DNA of 64,000 nt, taken from contig FJOG01000083.1 in NCBI GenBank assembly GCA_900073065.1, forward strand, positions 17,268 to 81,267. Reading direction: 5' to 3'. The stretch is from Phialocephala subalpina. Its lineage: Eukaryota; Ascomycota; Leotiomycetes; Helotiales; Mollisiaceae. Shown here piece after piece: positions 35,040-44,573 of this stretch. Position 1 is the stretch's first letter. Each line of letters opens with the position of its first letter. Below the pieces are notes generated by a model. The model searched no databases. It saw nothing but the letters and a program-made list of their open reading frames with translations, and was not told the DNA's origin. The position numbers were made by a program, and so were the translations under genes.

Positions 35040-35400
35040 ACGTCATCATCTGGCAAACCAATCACTTTTGAAGCGTCATAAGTAGAGAACATGCAGATTC
35101 GGGAGATGAACAACGTCGTTGATGCAATGTTGGATCGTTTTGACATCAATCGGCCAGGTGGCGAAGACATTCGCGTGCATGAGGCTGGATCTCCTTCTTG
35201 GTCCGGATCCAACGATTAATCTTCATGAATCCGAGCTTCAGGTCGAGCTGCACAGACTTATCCAGCCCGCATGTATACGTCCTGTCGCCGGTGCGGGACG
35301 CGTTCTCGAGGAGTTGGATGTCAGTGACACCAGCGAGATCGATAGAGTAAAGAGCCCACAATGCATCTGATTCAGTGGGAACAAACCAAGATATACCACA
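35040..35400 (-). pseudogene. 3'-5' exonuclease (RNase D-like fold) relic
   Basis: Segments in order on the minus strand are FVPTESDALWALYSIDLAGV and TDIQLLENASRTGDRTY (about 35385-35290), LDKSVQLDLKLGF, and, after a frame change near 35185, PIDVKTIQHCINDVVHLPNL (about 35160-35090). A TGA at 35076-35078 follows where Arg is usual. The wording matches fungal 3'-5' exonuclease-domain proteins (F-DVRNDSDAL..GV-D-QLME and Y-..DV..LP). The exo I acidic pair is not seen. The stop and the frame change make it a relic. Confidence 0.55.
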
Positions 35401-35841
35401 TTACGAATTGGGTGTATAAGTTGATTCTCGCCCCAGCCCACCGCCAGCATCTATTCGCATTCGTCCCAAAGACAACGAAGGACGACATCGGACACTCGAG
35501 GGATATACAAGTCGCACGCAAAATCGGCGTCCCTCCCTACCGAAAAAGTAACTGAGCACAGACCACGTCAAGCATATTTAGCTCTGACACCTCACTCGAT
35601 ATCGGGATTTACTCAGCCATAGGGCTCAAAACAGGATGACAATCTACCCCAGGTCACGAGTAGGCCTACACGGGAGCCTATATGTTGAGAATTTCACGAG
35701 CTGACCCCGCTTTTCAGCCCCATCAATTCTCATCATGCTCTTTACTCTGCTCTCCTTTTATACTTTGCAGCACCAGAGCATTCTTTCCAAATTTCAGAAC
35801 ATCGATCTGATTCTGAATATCAAGATCAACGAAAGGGCAAG
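35401..35841. other. Intergenic between two exonuclease relics
   Basis: About 440 bp. It may hold the decayed N-terminal part of the minus-strand exonuclease relic and the promoter of the 35842 fragment. No clear feature. Confidence 0.35.
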
Positions 35842-36048
35842 ATGAACACGACATCAAATGAATTCATGATGCCAGTAGGCCCACACCATAACATCCTTCC
35901 TGAAAAAATCGCCATCGACTGCGAAATGAGGCGGTCAAACATCGGCCAGGTCCTCGGCCGCGTCTCAGTCGTCAACCACAAGAGTGAAACCATTTTCGAC
36001 ACATTTGTGTGCTACCCCAAACTGGACTTGGACTTGGACTTGGACTGA
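35842..36048 (+). pseudogene. DEDDh exonuclease (REXO4-like) N-terminal fragment
   Basis: The frame MNTTSNEFMMPVGPHHNILP is followed by IAIDCEM and GRVSVVNHKSETIFDTFV. That is the Exo I motif (DxE) and the following strand of RNA exonuclease 4-like proteins. After CYPK the frame enters four tandem GGACTT units (LDLDLDLD) and stops at 36046. The remaining domain (Exo II and Exo III, more than 100 residues) is not found downstream. A truncated relic is the likely reading. Confidence 0.65.
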
Positions 36049-36149
36049 AGTCACTTCACTCGAACAGACAATTGAATTGAAGACTGTGCTATTTGACTTC
36101 GCCTCCGAGCTTTGTATCCATCATGCCCCCCTTCTCCTCCAACTCAAGC

Positions 36150-36901
36150 TTAGATTTGCTTAACGAGCACCCGAATGGCCGCCGCAGCATGGTTAGCGAT
36201 CTCAAAATCATGATAAAAAGAGCTTAGCTTGCCAATTCTTGACTTATTTAATACTTTAGCCAAAGCAGGCATCACATGTGTGACAAAGAACAAATATGGC
36301 AACGAGGTGTAGTCTGCCTCCAAGTCTATCCCAAATTAGCACTCCCATCACATAAGACAAATTCTAAACACTCACAATTGTCTGCCACCAAAGCTCCCGC
36401 ATACTCCGGCAGAAGACGCAGCTCCGTCGTCCCATTCTGACAGATGGGCTTGACAGCCCATTTCGAGCTCATGACCTTGACAGTCAATCGCGGGATAGGT
36501 TTCAATCCAGTATAACCACAGGTTGGAAATTCAGTGTAATCACCGTGCGCATAAATCCGCAGCATGGAGCATTTTAATATCTCATCAGGTGTTTTCCCGT
36601 TCGGGTTGTAGCTACAAGCTCGCCCGATGGTTTGAGGGAGAATGGTACCGGTATGTTGGTTCTCCCTTTATCATATGAATTCTGGACGTTGTGTCAGGTA
36701 AAACCAGCATTTGCCCAACTGTAAAGGACAACGGGGGACTTGGCGGGAGGAATGGGTGCGTGAGGGGGTAGCACGTTAGAGCGTGAAGTTGTAAGGAAGG
36801 GATGTTTGAATAGCTGTCGAAGAAGGACATGCGCCAGATGCAGGTACAGATGCTGCTAAAGCGGCAAAGCAAGATATGAAGAGGAGAGAGTTGGTCTTCA
36901 T
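36150..36901 (-). pseudogene. Secreted protein of unknown family, broken
   Basis: The start MKTNSLLFISCFAALAASVP (36901) is a clear signal peptide, followed by CPSSTAIQTSLPYNFTL and a TAA at 36776-36778. One base off, the sequence goes on as NVLPPHAPIPPAKSPVVLYS up to a TGA at 36694-36696, then QNSYDKGRTNIPVPFSLKPS. It runs through YTEFPTCGYTGLKPIPRL and, over a good intron (GTGAGT donor near 36378, GCTAAT branch), ends with LFFVTHVMPALAKVLNKS and a TAA at 36150-36152. The long coherent 3' part shows it was a real gene of about 240 residues. One frameshift and one stop break it. I cannot name the family. Confidence 0.5.
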
Positions 36902-37314
36902 TGTGGTTGATGGCCCGGCGATTTGTAGCCTCGGTACTCGCAGAAAATTGGACAACAAACACGATAAATAGCGACGAAAAGAAAAAGAGATAGTATTGGG
37001 CCAACATATACGATTCGATTCCTAGCTTCTTGAGGATCACAGTACCCCCAATGACCTGGTTCAAGTGATTCCGACATGTGCAACCCATATGCAACAGTTG
37101 AACAACTCAGTTACTCAGACAGAGCAGAATCCATCTTTTGCCTCAAGTTAAGGGACCTGACAGGTGATAGTCCTGGAAGTATGGCAACCTGCTCGAGTTT
37201 CGAAATGTGACTGCGACCAAGCATTTGGAAAGAAAGGTTACAATAAAGTACACCATTCTACTGGTACTCCCCTTCGAGTCCATGTGCTGACAGATACAAC
37301 TTCGTACATAGAAG
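36902..37314. other. Intergenic, left of the tandem duplication
   Basis: No gene is supported. Short minus-strand frames here are extensions of the signal-peptide exon. Confidence 0.35.
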
Positions 37315-37815
37315 TCAGAAGTACATGATCATCAGAGTACAAGGAGATCCCTTTAACACTTTTGAGGCGTCAAATTCTCAGGTGTGCATCAGTGCCATGG
37401 ATCCATGATGCTGAGCTCAAGGAGGAAGAAACTGGAGACCCTCGAGAAGGGACATTTTAATTACTCGTGATGGCACAATGAAAAAATGTTCATATTGGAG
37501 GGAGATATTGAGGCTTTGCAGAAACAAAAATTATTCGAGATGAAGGAGAGAAAGAAGGTGCGCTTCAGAAGTACATGATCATCAGAGTACAAGGAGATCC
37601 CTTTAACACTTTTGAGGCGTCAAATTCTCAGGTGTGCATCAGTGCCATGGATCCATGATGCTGAGCTCAAGGAGGAAGAAACTGGAGACCCTCGAGAAGG
37701 GACATTTTAATTACTCGTGATGGCACAATGAAAAAATGTTCATATTGGAGGGAGATATTGAGGCTTTGCAGAAACAAAAATTATTCGAGATGAAGGAGAG
37801 AAAGAAGGTGCGCTT
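37315..37815. repeat. Perfect tandem duplication, unit 250 bp
   Basis: The 250 bases from 37315 are repeated directly from 37565, with no difference seen by eye. The second copy ends at CGCTT (37815). Identity over the whole unit means a very recent duplication or an assembly artefact. The unit has no coding frame of note. Confidence 0.9.
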
Positions 37816-38099
37816 GCCGGAACCCTAAAAGGGCAGCCTTTTCTCTGGACGGCAAAACATAATCTGCGGCCAAAACATGACGGCGCTCTGAGTGCTGGGA
37901 AGATGTCGGAATAGAGTATCGATGGGATGTGTGGTCGGTCCGTCGCAATCGAACGCTTTCGACGGGTCTTGGAATGGCACGTTCAAAACGCGACGGTCTC
38001 GAGGGCAGAAGGAATACATACATGACCCCAATTATTGAATCATATTGCGATCTAAGTTGGTGGAGAGCTGGTTGAGAACGACGCTGGCATTCTGCCAAT
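37816..38099. other. 3' flank of the aldehyde dehydrogenase gene
   Basis: Short frames only; nothing recognised. Confidence 0.35.
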
Positions 38100-39625
38100 T
38101 CAATTGGCAACATTTATCAACATGGACTTCACAGCCATATACTCCTGAATACCCTGCCTCCCACCCTCACGACCATAACCACTCTCCTTCACACCACCGA
38201 ACGGACTCTCGCACGCGCTGAGAAGTCCCAGATTGACACCGACCATACCCACCTCCAGCGCCTCTGTCACTCTCCACGAACGAGGAATACTTTCTGTCAT
38301 AATGAAAGCTCCAAGCCCAACATCGCAATCGTTGGCCATATCGATCGCCTCTTCTTCCGTCTCGAACTTATACAAGCCAACAACTGGCGCGAAGATCTCT
38401 TCTCGAGTTGTGAGCATCTGCGAGTTCATATTCTTGATGATGGTGGGTTGTAGGAAGTATCCGCCCATTTTTTCCAGAGGTGCTCCACCTAGGATGACTT
38501 GGCCGCCATGTTTCTTTGCATCTGTGGGGATTCAGCAAGTGCACATACAGGATCACTTCGCGTACCATTGATGTGCGTCATGGCCTTGTCCACAGCTCTT
38601 TCATGCGTCAAAGGCCCGATGAAGACTCCCTCCTCAGTCCCCTTCCCAACTTTCAACTCCTTGATCTTCTTCGTCAATGCGTCTGCGAACTCTTCATATA
38701 TCTTGCTCTGCACCAGAATTCGATTGGCAGTGACACAGGTCTGCCCAGAGTTCCTCAGCTTAGCCAGAATGCAGGCTTCAACAGCTGTATCAATCTTCGC
38801 ATCGTCGAAGACTATGAGAGGACTATTTCCTCCGAGCTCCATGGTGAGCTTTTTGACGCTGCCAGCACATTGCTCTGCCAGTATCTTCCCAACTCTGGTA
38901 CTTCCAGTGAAGCTTACCTTCTTCACCAGCTTATTTGTGCAAAGCTCCTTTCCAACCTCCGAGACCAAGTCTAGCGTTGTGACGATGTTGATCGCCCCTT
39001 TCGGAAACCCAGCTTCTTCGGCCAGAACAGCTTGTGCCAAACAACTCAAAGGTGTCTCTCCTGCTGGCTTCCACACAGTCGTGCACCCAGCACCCAGCGC
39101 GGCACCGGCCTTTCTAGTAATCATTGCAATAGGAAAGTTCCATGGCGCAAGACAAGCAGCGACTCCAACTGGCTGCTTAAACGTCAAGATCCTCTGATTA
39201 GGATTCGCAACCGGAACTACCTCTCCATGAGTCCTCTCCGCTTCACCAGCGAACCATTCCAGAAAGCTCGCAGCGTAGGTCACTTCTCCTTTCGCCTCTG
39301 TCAACGTCTTTCCATTTTCAAGCGTCAGAATCAGAGCCAGATCATCGATATTCTCAAGGACCAAGTCGTTCCATTTCCTGAGCATACGGGCACGCTGACG
39401 AGCTGTTGTCTTCTTGTATTCTTTGAATGCTTCGTGAGCTGCTTCAACGGCAAGTGCTGTGTCTGCGGCACCCATTTCTGGGACTGTTGCGAGGTGCTTG
39501 AGTGTCGCCGGGTCCAGGACATCGAATGTCTTGCCTGATTTTGCGGAGACCCATTCTGCGTTTATATAGCCTTTTGTTTGGAAGAGGTCTTTTCTCTTGA
39601 GATCTGAGAGTGATGTTGGACTCAT
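38100..39625 (-). CDS. Succinate-semialdehyde dehydrogenase (ALDH family)
   Basis: Two exons, 39625-38566 and 38521-38100, with a 44-bp intron, give 493 residues. Seen in order are APWNFPIAMITRKAGAAL (cofactor-binding strand), KPAGETPLSCLA, the Rossmann segment VSFTGSTRVGK, catalytic Glu in LTMELGGNSPLIV, catalytic Cys in NSGQTCVTANR, and EEIFAPVVGLYKF near the C-terminus. SESG-type NLGLLSACESPFGGVKESG closes the domain. Wording and length are those of NAD(P)-dependent succinate-semialdehyde dehydrogenases, which oxidise succinic semialdehyde to succinate in the GABA or 4-hydroxybutyrate routes. It lies 439 bp from, and on the same strand as, the lactonase-like gene. Confidence 0.92.
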
Positions 39626-40064
39626 ATTGATAGATTGGTCGTGTTTTTGACGCTCCGGTTCGGATGATGTTCGTACAGTTCAATTTCCTCGGACGTTCTC
39701 AGAGCTGCAGGAGGTGATATCAGAATCCACCAGGCAAGAGCTCTAATTGCAGATCCCCGTATGTGATTGCCTCATGGTGGCATGGCGCTCTTAGTGGGAT
39801 GTGGTAGAACGAACGCCAGGTGCGGGGTAGTGATTGCGGGGTAACACGTAAATTCTTGGAGACACTCTTATTTCCGGCTTCACGGATCGAACACTTAAGA
39901 CAATTCCAAGATCATCGCAGATGAAAGCTTACGTCACTCAGCTTGAGATACTCTGAACCCCAAGCGTCACACAAATTCCCATCATCCAGACTCCATCTTC
40001 CAACCCAACTTGCCGTCTTTCACTTCCCCAAAACTCCATCTCAACCTAAAATCCAATTCTACAC
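39626..40064. promoter_or_regulatory. Intergenic upstream of the SSADH gene
   Basis: About 440 bp between the lactonase stop (40065) and the SSADH start (39625). CT-rich patches precede the start. No operator is identified. Confidence 0.35.
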
Positions 40065-41188
40065 TTAGCTCAGATAGTCTTTGATCTCGCTCTGCAGTTG
40101 CAAGAAAGTCTCCTTGTCATGACCTGGGATGACTCTTCCTTTTGTCGTGGCCTCCAAGCGCTTCAATCTCTGTGTGCTTTGGAACCAAGCAGGGTGGTCA
40201 CTGTGATATTATCAGCTCTGCCAAGGCTCATGCTCACCAAGACTTACCGTGCGAGCCAGCCCTGAGGAATGCCATCTCTCCACTACGTTTGATTAGCTCT
40301 TCACTCAGACTCAGATGGGGAAATGCTCACATTTTCAATGACATGGCAGTGATCGCTGATGAAGAAGAAGGTTCCATCATTGGGCAGATTTATTTGCATG
40401 CCAATCAATCCTGAATCCCATTAATATTGCAGTCGATGGAATTCGTGAAACAGAACGAACCATCTGTATGACCTGGGAGGTGATGAAGTGTGATGCCCTG
40501 ACAGAAATCCATAGTCCTGTCATCAAATGTCTTCCAATTCAGATTTAACTGTCCCAGTCAGATGTAGTCATGTTCCAGTCCTCTTGCACAACTCACATTC
40601 ATATAATGGGACAAATACACCCCGACATCAGCTCCTGTCGCCACAGACCAGAATGCGGAGCGCAATTCTTTGTCGTGGACCCAGATCTCAATATCAGTTC
40701 GGTGGAGGAATTGATCCAAACCACCCGCATGATCCAAATGCATGTGTCCCAGAATACTATTCCCAGTCAACTCAATTCCCCCATAACTCGATGACTTACA
40801 TCTTCTTGATATCCTCCAACTTGTGCCCCGTTGCCTCCACTGCGTTCTTCAACTCATGTCGCGGCTCATACTTGATTCTCGAAAAGACATCGGCGACCTG
40901 TGGGCCCCATACTTCGGGGTAATCTACCCCACATCCAGTCTCCCAAAGAATGCAACCCTCGTGAGGATGATCGATCAGAACGCAATACATTGGCAACTCC
41001 CTCCTCTTGTTAACGAAGGAATTTCCTTCATTCGATTTGAGTGAAGTGTTTCCGCCTCGGACGACAAAACCTTCGTCACATTCGAGCCAGCCGACTTCGA
41101 GGAGGTAGGCTTTTGTTCCTGGGGGACAGACGTTGGAAATATGGGAGGGTACGGCGCCCGAATCGAGAGCTTTTTGCATTGCTGCCAT
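40065..41188 (-). CDS. Metallo-beta-lactamase-fold lactonase, AttM/AHL-lactonase-like
   Basis: Six exons: 41188-40800, 40756-40597, 40548-40461, 40410-40331, 40282-40248 and 40200-40065. Phases add up exactly to 295 residues. The start is ATG 41188 (MAAMQKALDSGAVPSH). The metal site reads GHMHLDHAGGLDQF (H-x-H-x-D-H), HHLPGHTDG (third His), FFFISDHCHVIEN (bridging Asp) and RVIPGHDKETF (last His), as in the AttM/AiiA branch of the family. The N-terminal LLEVGWLECDEGFVVRGG and CVLIDHPHEGCILWETGCG are also typical. It would open lactone rings such as gamma-butyrolactone or homoserine lactones in the cytosol; the exact substrate is inference. Neighbours are SSADH and a divergent zinc alcohol dehydrogenase. 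Confidence 0.88.
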
Positions 41189-41868
41189 TTTCGATTCTTG
41201 AAAGATGTAATTTCTAGAAGCTTGGATTGTTCTACGGGAGTGAAATAGAATCAGAAATGGCAGAGAAAGTAAGAGATGGAAATAAATCGAGGTCGTACAG
41301 CAACCCCACCTCACGAACTCATCCCATAGCTCAGATCGGTGCTCCCTCCACTCAATGACGCTTTCCGTTCTTCCATTACCCCGCACCCTTTCTGTGCCCT
41401 CAATTCCGCTCTCCTCAAAGTCATTGTAATTGGCGTTTTAACGGCTTAGCCCTGATAATTGACCCACGATACGGTCCAGATGTACGGAAACTGCTCCGGG
41501 TATACGGTTCCAAGGATCAACTGATTGTCAGCCATTCGCTCAATGGCTGAACTTTCAAGGAAGGTGGCTCAAACCTTTTGTACCACTGCATCGGATCCTG
41601 CACCTGTATTATGGAGCAGTTCGCCTTATAATCGATTCGCTCGAAACGAGGGGTATTTAGCGAGGTGGTGCAGCTGCCAATCGAAATCCCTCGGCATCGG
41701 TCCCCCGCATTCTTCAACTTCAACAGTTCAACAGTCCGACATTGTCAGGCATCAACGACGCCGCTGATTTCAAGATCTTCTCCATCGCTTCGAACTCTTT
41801 ATCAACTTATCATTTAGTCTTTCATGCTGTAATTTTCCACTCGAAACCCGAAATAATCAATCGCCAAC
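41189..41868. promoter_or_regulatory. Shared divergent promoter, lactonase / alcohol dehydrogenase
   Basis: A 680-bp gap separates the divergent ATGs at 41188 and 41869. It contains no gene of its own. Joint control of the two enzymes from here is plausible but inferred from layout only; no defined binding site is claimed. Confidence 0.45.
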
Positions 41869-43180
41869 ATGTCAAAGGACACCATGAAAGCCGTCGTCTT
41901 CAAGGGCACCTTGAAAGTCGAGATTGAGGATCGTCCAGTCCCCAAGATCGTGGATCCAACAGATATGATCATCAAAGTCAAGTACTCGGCGCTTTGTGGC
42001 AGGTATGTGACACCCATCTCTCACAATATTCAAGTCTCTGACCCCTTCTCAGTGAACTCCATGTCTTCCGCGGTCACCAGCCCAGCAAGACAGACTTCAT
42101 CATGGTGAGCTGGTTCCAAAAACATCTCGTGTCACCTGTCTAATTAAACCAGGGACACGAAACCACAGGAGAAGTCTCAGAAATCGGTTCCGCAGTCAAG
42201 AATCACAAAGTTGGCGACACTGTCGTAATGCCTTTCACTGTCTCCTGCGGCGAATGCTTCTACTGCCAACGCGGTTTCTCATCCCGCTGCGAGAAATGCC
42301 TCTTATTCGGCTGTCCACTCCTCGACGGAGGACAAGCAGAATACATGCGTGTTCCACTAGCTGACGCCACTGCTGTCAAAGCCCCTGAAGGTATCGATGA
42401 GAAGAAGTTGGTCCTAATGGCTGACATCTTCCCTACTGGGTATTTTGCCGCTGCGAACGCGTTTAGGGGGTTTGATGAGGAGACAATTCGCCAGAGTGTG
42501 GTGGTTTTGATTGGCTGTGGACCGGTGGGTTTGTGTGCGTTAATTAATGCTTTGGAGTATAAGCCGAGGGTTGTTATTGCTATTGATCGTGTGGAGTCGA
42601 GGTTGGCGTTAGCAAAGAAATTGGGTGCGGAGCCTTGGAACGATGAGAAGGACAAAGCTGGTATGTCATCCCTAGGCAGGGAAGAAACTTGCGCTAAACG
42701 AAAATAGGGTTGGAGAAGAGAGTTAAGGAGTTGACAAGTGGAAGAGGAGCGGATACGATCATTGAAGGTGTTGGTCACGCGGATGCCTTGAAGACTGGGT
42801 TCGAGCTCATGCGGCCATGGGGCAATATTTCAAGTTTTGGTGTTCACAATGGGGAGATCCCATGGACTGGTAATCAAGCTTATGGCAAGAACTTGAGAAT
42901 CCAAATGGGGCGATGTCCCGTTAGAAGCAAGTCACTCACCTCCACTTTTCGATATGCCCCACTGACATTTTTAGGTATCTTCGAACCAGCTCTTGAGATG
43001 CTGAAGAAGAAACAGCACCTGCTTGAGTAAGTCTTTCAGCCCCGTGCTGGACCTTTGCTGACCATCTGTAGTTTCATGACGGACAAGTTCATGCCTCTAA
43101 GTGAGGCAGTAGAGGGATATGACATCTTCAACAAGATGCAAGTACAGAAAGTGGTTTTCGTGCCAGAGCACTCGAAGTAG
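41869..43180 (+). CDS. Zinc-dependent alcohol dehydrogenase (MDR family)
   Basis: Six exons, 41869-42002, 42053-42104, 42153-42660, 42708-42926, 42975-43026 and 43072-43180, give 357 residues. The fourth intron is GC-AG, with donor A/GCAAGT at 42927. Motifs are CGSELHVFRGH (catalytic zinc Cys), MGHETTGEVSEIG (His-Glu), VSCGECFYCQRGFSSRCEKC (structural zinc cysteines), DGGQAEYMRVP and the Rossmann segment VVVLIGCGPVGLCAL. The family oxidises alcohols to aldehydes with NAD(P). The substrate is unknown. In context, oxidation of 4-hydroxybutyrate to succinic semialdehyde would link the lactonase and SSADH next to it. Its stop is 50 bp from the end of the convergent rhodopsin-domain gene. Confidence 0.92.
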
Positions 43181-43230
43181 ACAATTTGAAGATTATCAGG
43201 CGCCGCGGAAGGGTACTTTTAATTCCAGGA

Positions 43231-44573
43231 CTAGGGGAGCTTCATAATCGATCGATTGTTCAAGTCCTCTCGGCTCTCAATGCTGCTTACGCCGCTGCCC
43301 GCACTCTGTTTCCTGTCTCTGATCTCAACTGTCACGACAGTGTGTTTGTGAACTTCCATCTTGCTTCCCATGAATGGCAGAACATCTTCCGTACTTCTAG
43401 CATCGCTCTCCACAACCCTCGATCTCCAGAAGCTGCTAGAGCTGTGACTCCGAGTCAGTGAACCCTTCACAATGCTCTCGCTGCGAGGTGCGTCCTGGTC
43501 TGGAAGTTCAATATCACCCCACATATTGCGCGAAAGTCGATTACGGGAAGAGGTATCACCAGGTCTAGTTGAGGTGACGTATTTGTTCTTTGAGTCTGTG
43601 GATCCGTAGGATGATAGAAGATGGGGTGCGAATCCTTTGAAGATCGGTTTGATGGCTGGTGCTGAGACACAGAAGATTCCCATTGAGACCTCTAGACCTG
43701 TCCAGATCGAGATGTCGTAGAATACCCCTTTCATAATGTCAGTACGGTGCATCGAGATTGGAACTGTCTTACATGTAGTATCTGTGACCTTGGTCCTGAA
43801 GAGATGACCTAGTCTAACCATTCTCACGATCGCGGCAATGATCACAAGCCAACTCAAAGTTATGATGACAAACAACGCCACTTTATGTTTCTGCGCCAGC
43901 TTCAAATGCCAAATTCGAGGGATAGCCATGATGATGAGCCAGGCATCTGCCAGGATGTTCCCAATACCATTTACGTAGAAAGCAGGAGAGGGATTGACGC
44001 ATGTCGATGACTCAGTTACGTTCCAGTACCCAGCAACCGGCTTGCACTGGAAGATCGAGAAGATGACTGTCGGAATTGTATATAGTGTGATGAATGCCAT
44101 AGTGATGTATACCAAGTGTTTCGTTGTTCGGTCATTGAAGAGGCGCAAGTAGAAGAGGCAGATGCTGAGTTTGGTGAGCGCGAGGGTAACTTGATAGACG
44201 AGCAAGGAACCAAACCCGATCTGAAGAGTCGGGATAATGTACTGATGAGGTATCTCTGGGATGTCCCAAATGTGATGTCCAGAACCATATTTGGTTGAGA
44301 GGCAGGAACAGGCGCATAGGATGAACGAGCCAAGCTAGAATTTCGGTCAGGATTGGCTTCGGGTTGAAGTGCTTCACATACCCAGGAAAGTGCCAAAAGG
44401 GTGTCATCAGCTCCCCAATTTCTAAGAAGCCAAGCTCGTGCATAGACTCGAGCTAAGAAGAAGGCTGTTGCAATCACTTCTGGTATGAGGTTCCCAGCTA
44501 AGATGGCTGGAGCACGACTTGGTTCTTGGAGCTGGAGGACCACTGCTCCGGTTCCATTGATACTTGAGTCCAT
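43231..44573 (-). CDS. Integral membrane protein, fungal rhodopsin-domain family (Pth11-related)
   Basis: Two exons, 44573-44382 and 44334-43231, give 431 residues. Seven hydrophobic segments are seen. The family wording includes WGADDTLLALSW, STKYGSGHHIWDIP, LALTKLSICLFYLRLF and IFQCKPVAGYWN, with D-I-SIWTGLEVSMGIFCVS near TM7. The last 140 residues are a Ser/Arg-rich cytosolic tail. The family is large in filamentous ascomycetes and some Pth11-like members act as surface sensors; this one has no CFEM domain. A link to the neighbouring catabolic genes is not supported beyond position. Confidence 0.9.

Noticed and set aside
37315..37815. CRISPR-like or LTR pair
   Set aside because: Only two directly adjacent copies of 250 bp without spacers or internal element; a simple tandem duplication.
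38499..39197. 232-codon frame antisense to SSADH
   Set aside because: Shadow of the dehydrogenase exon; the sense strand carries all catalytic motifs.
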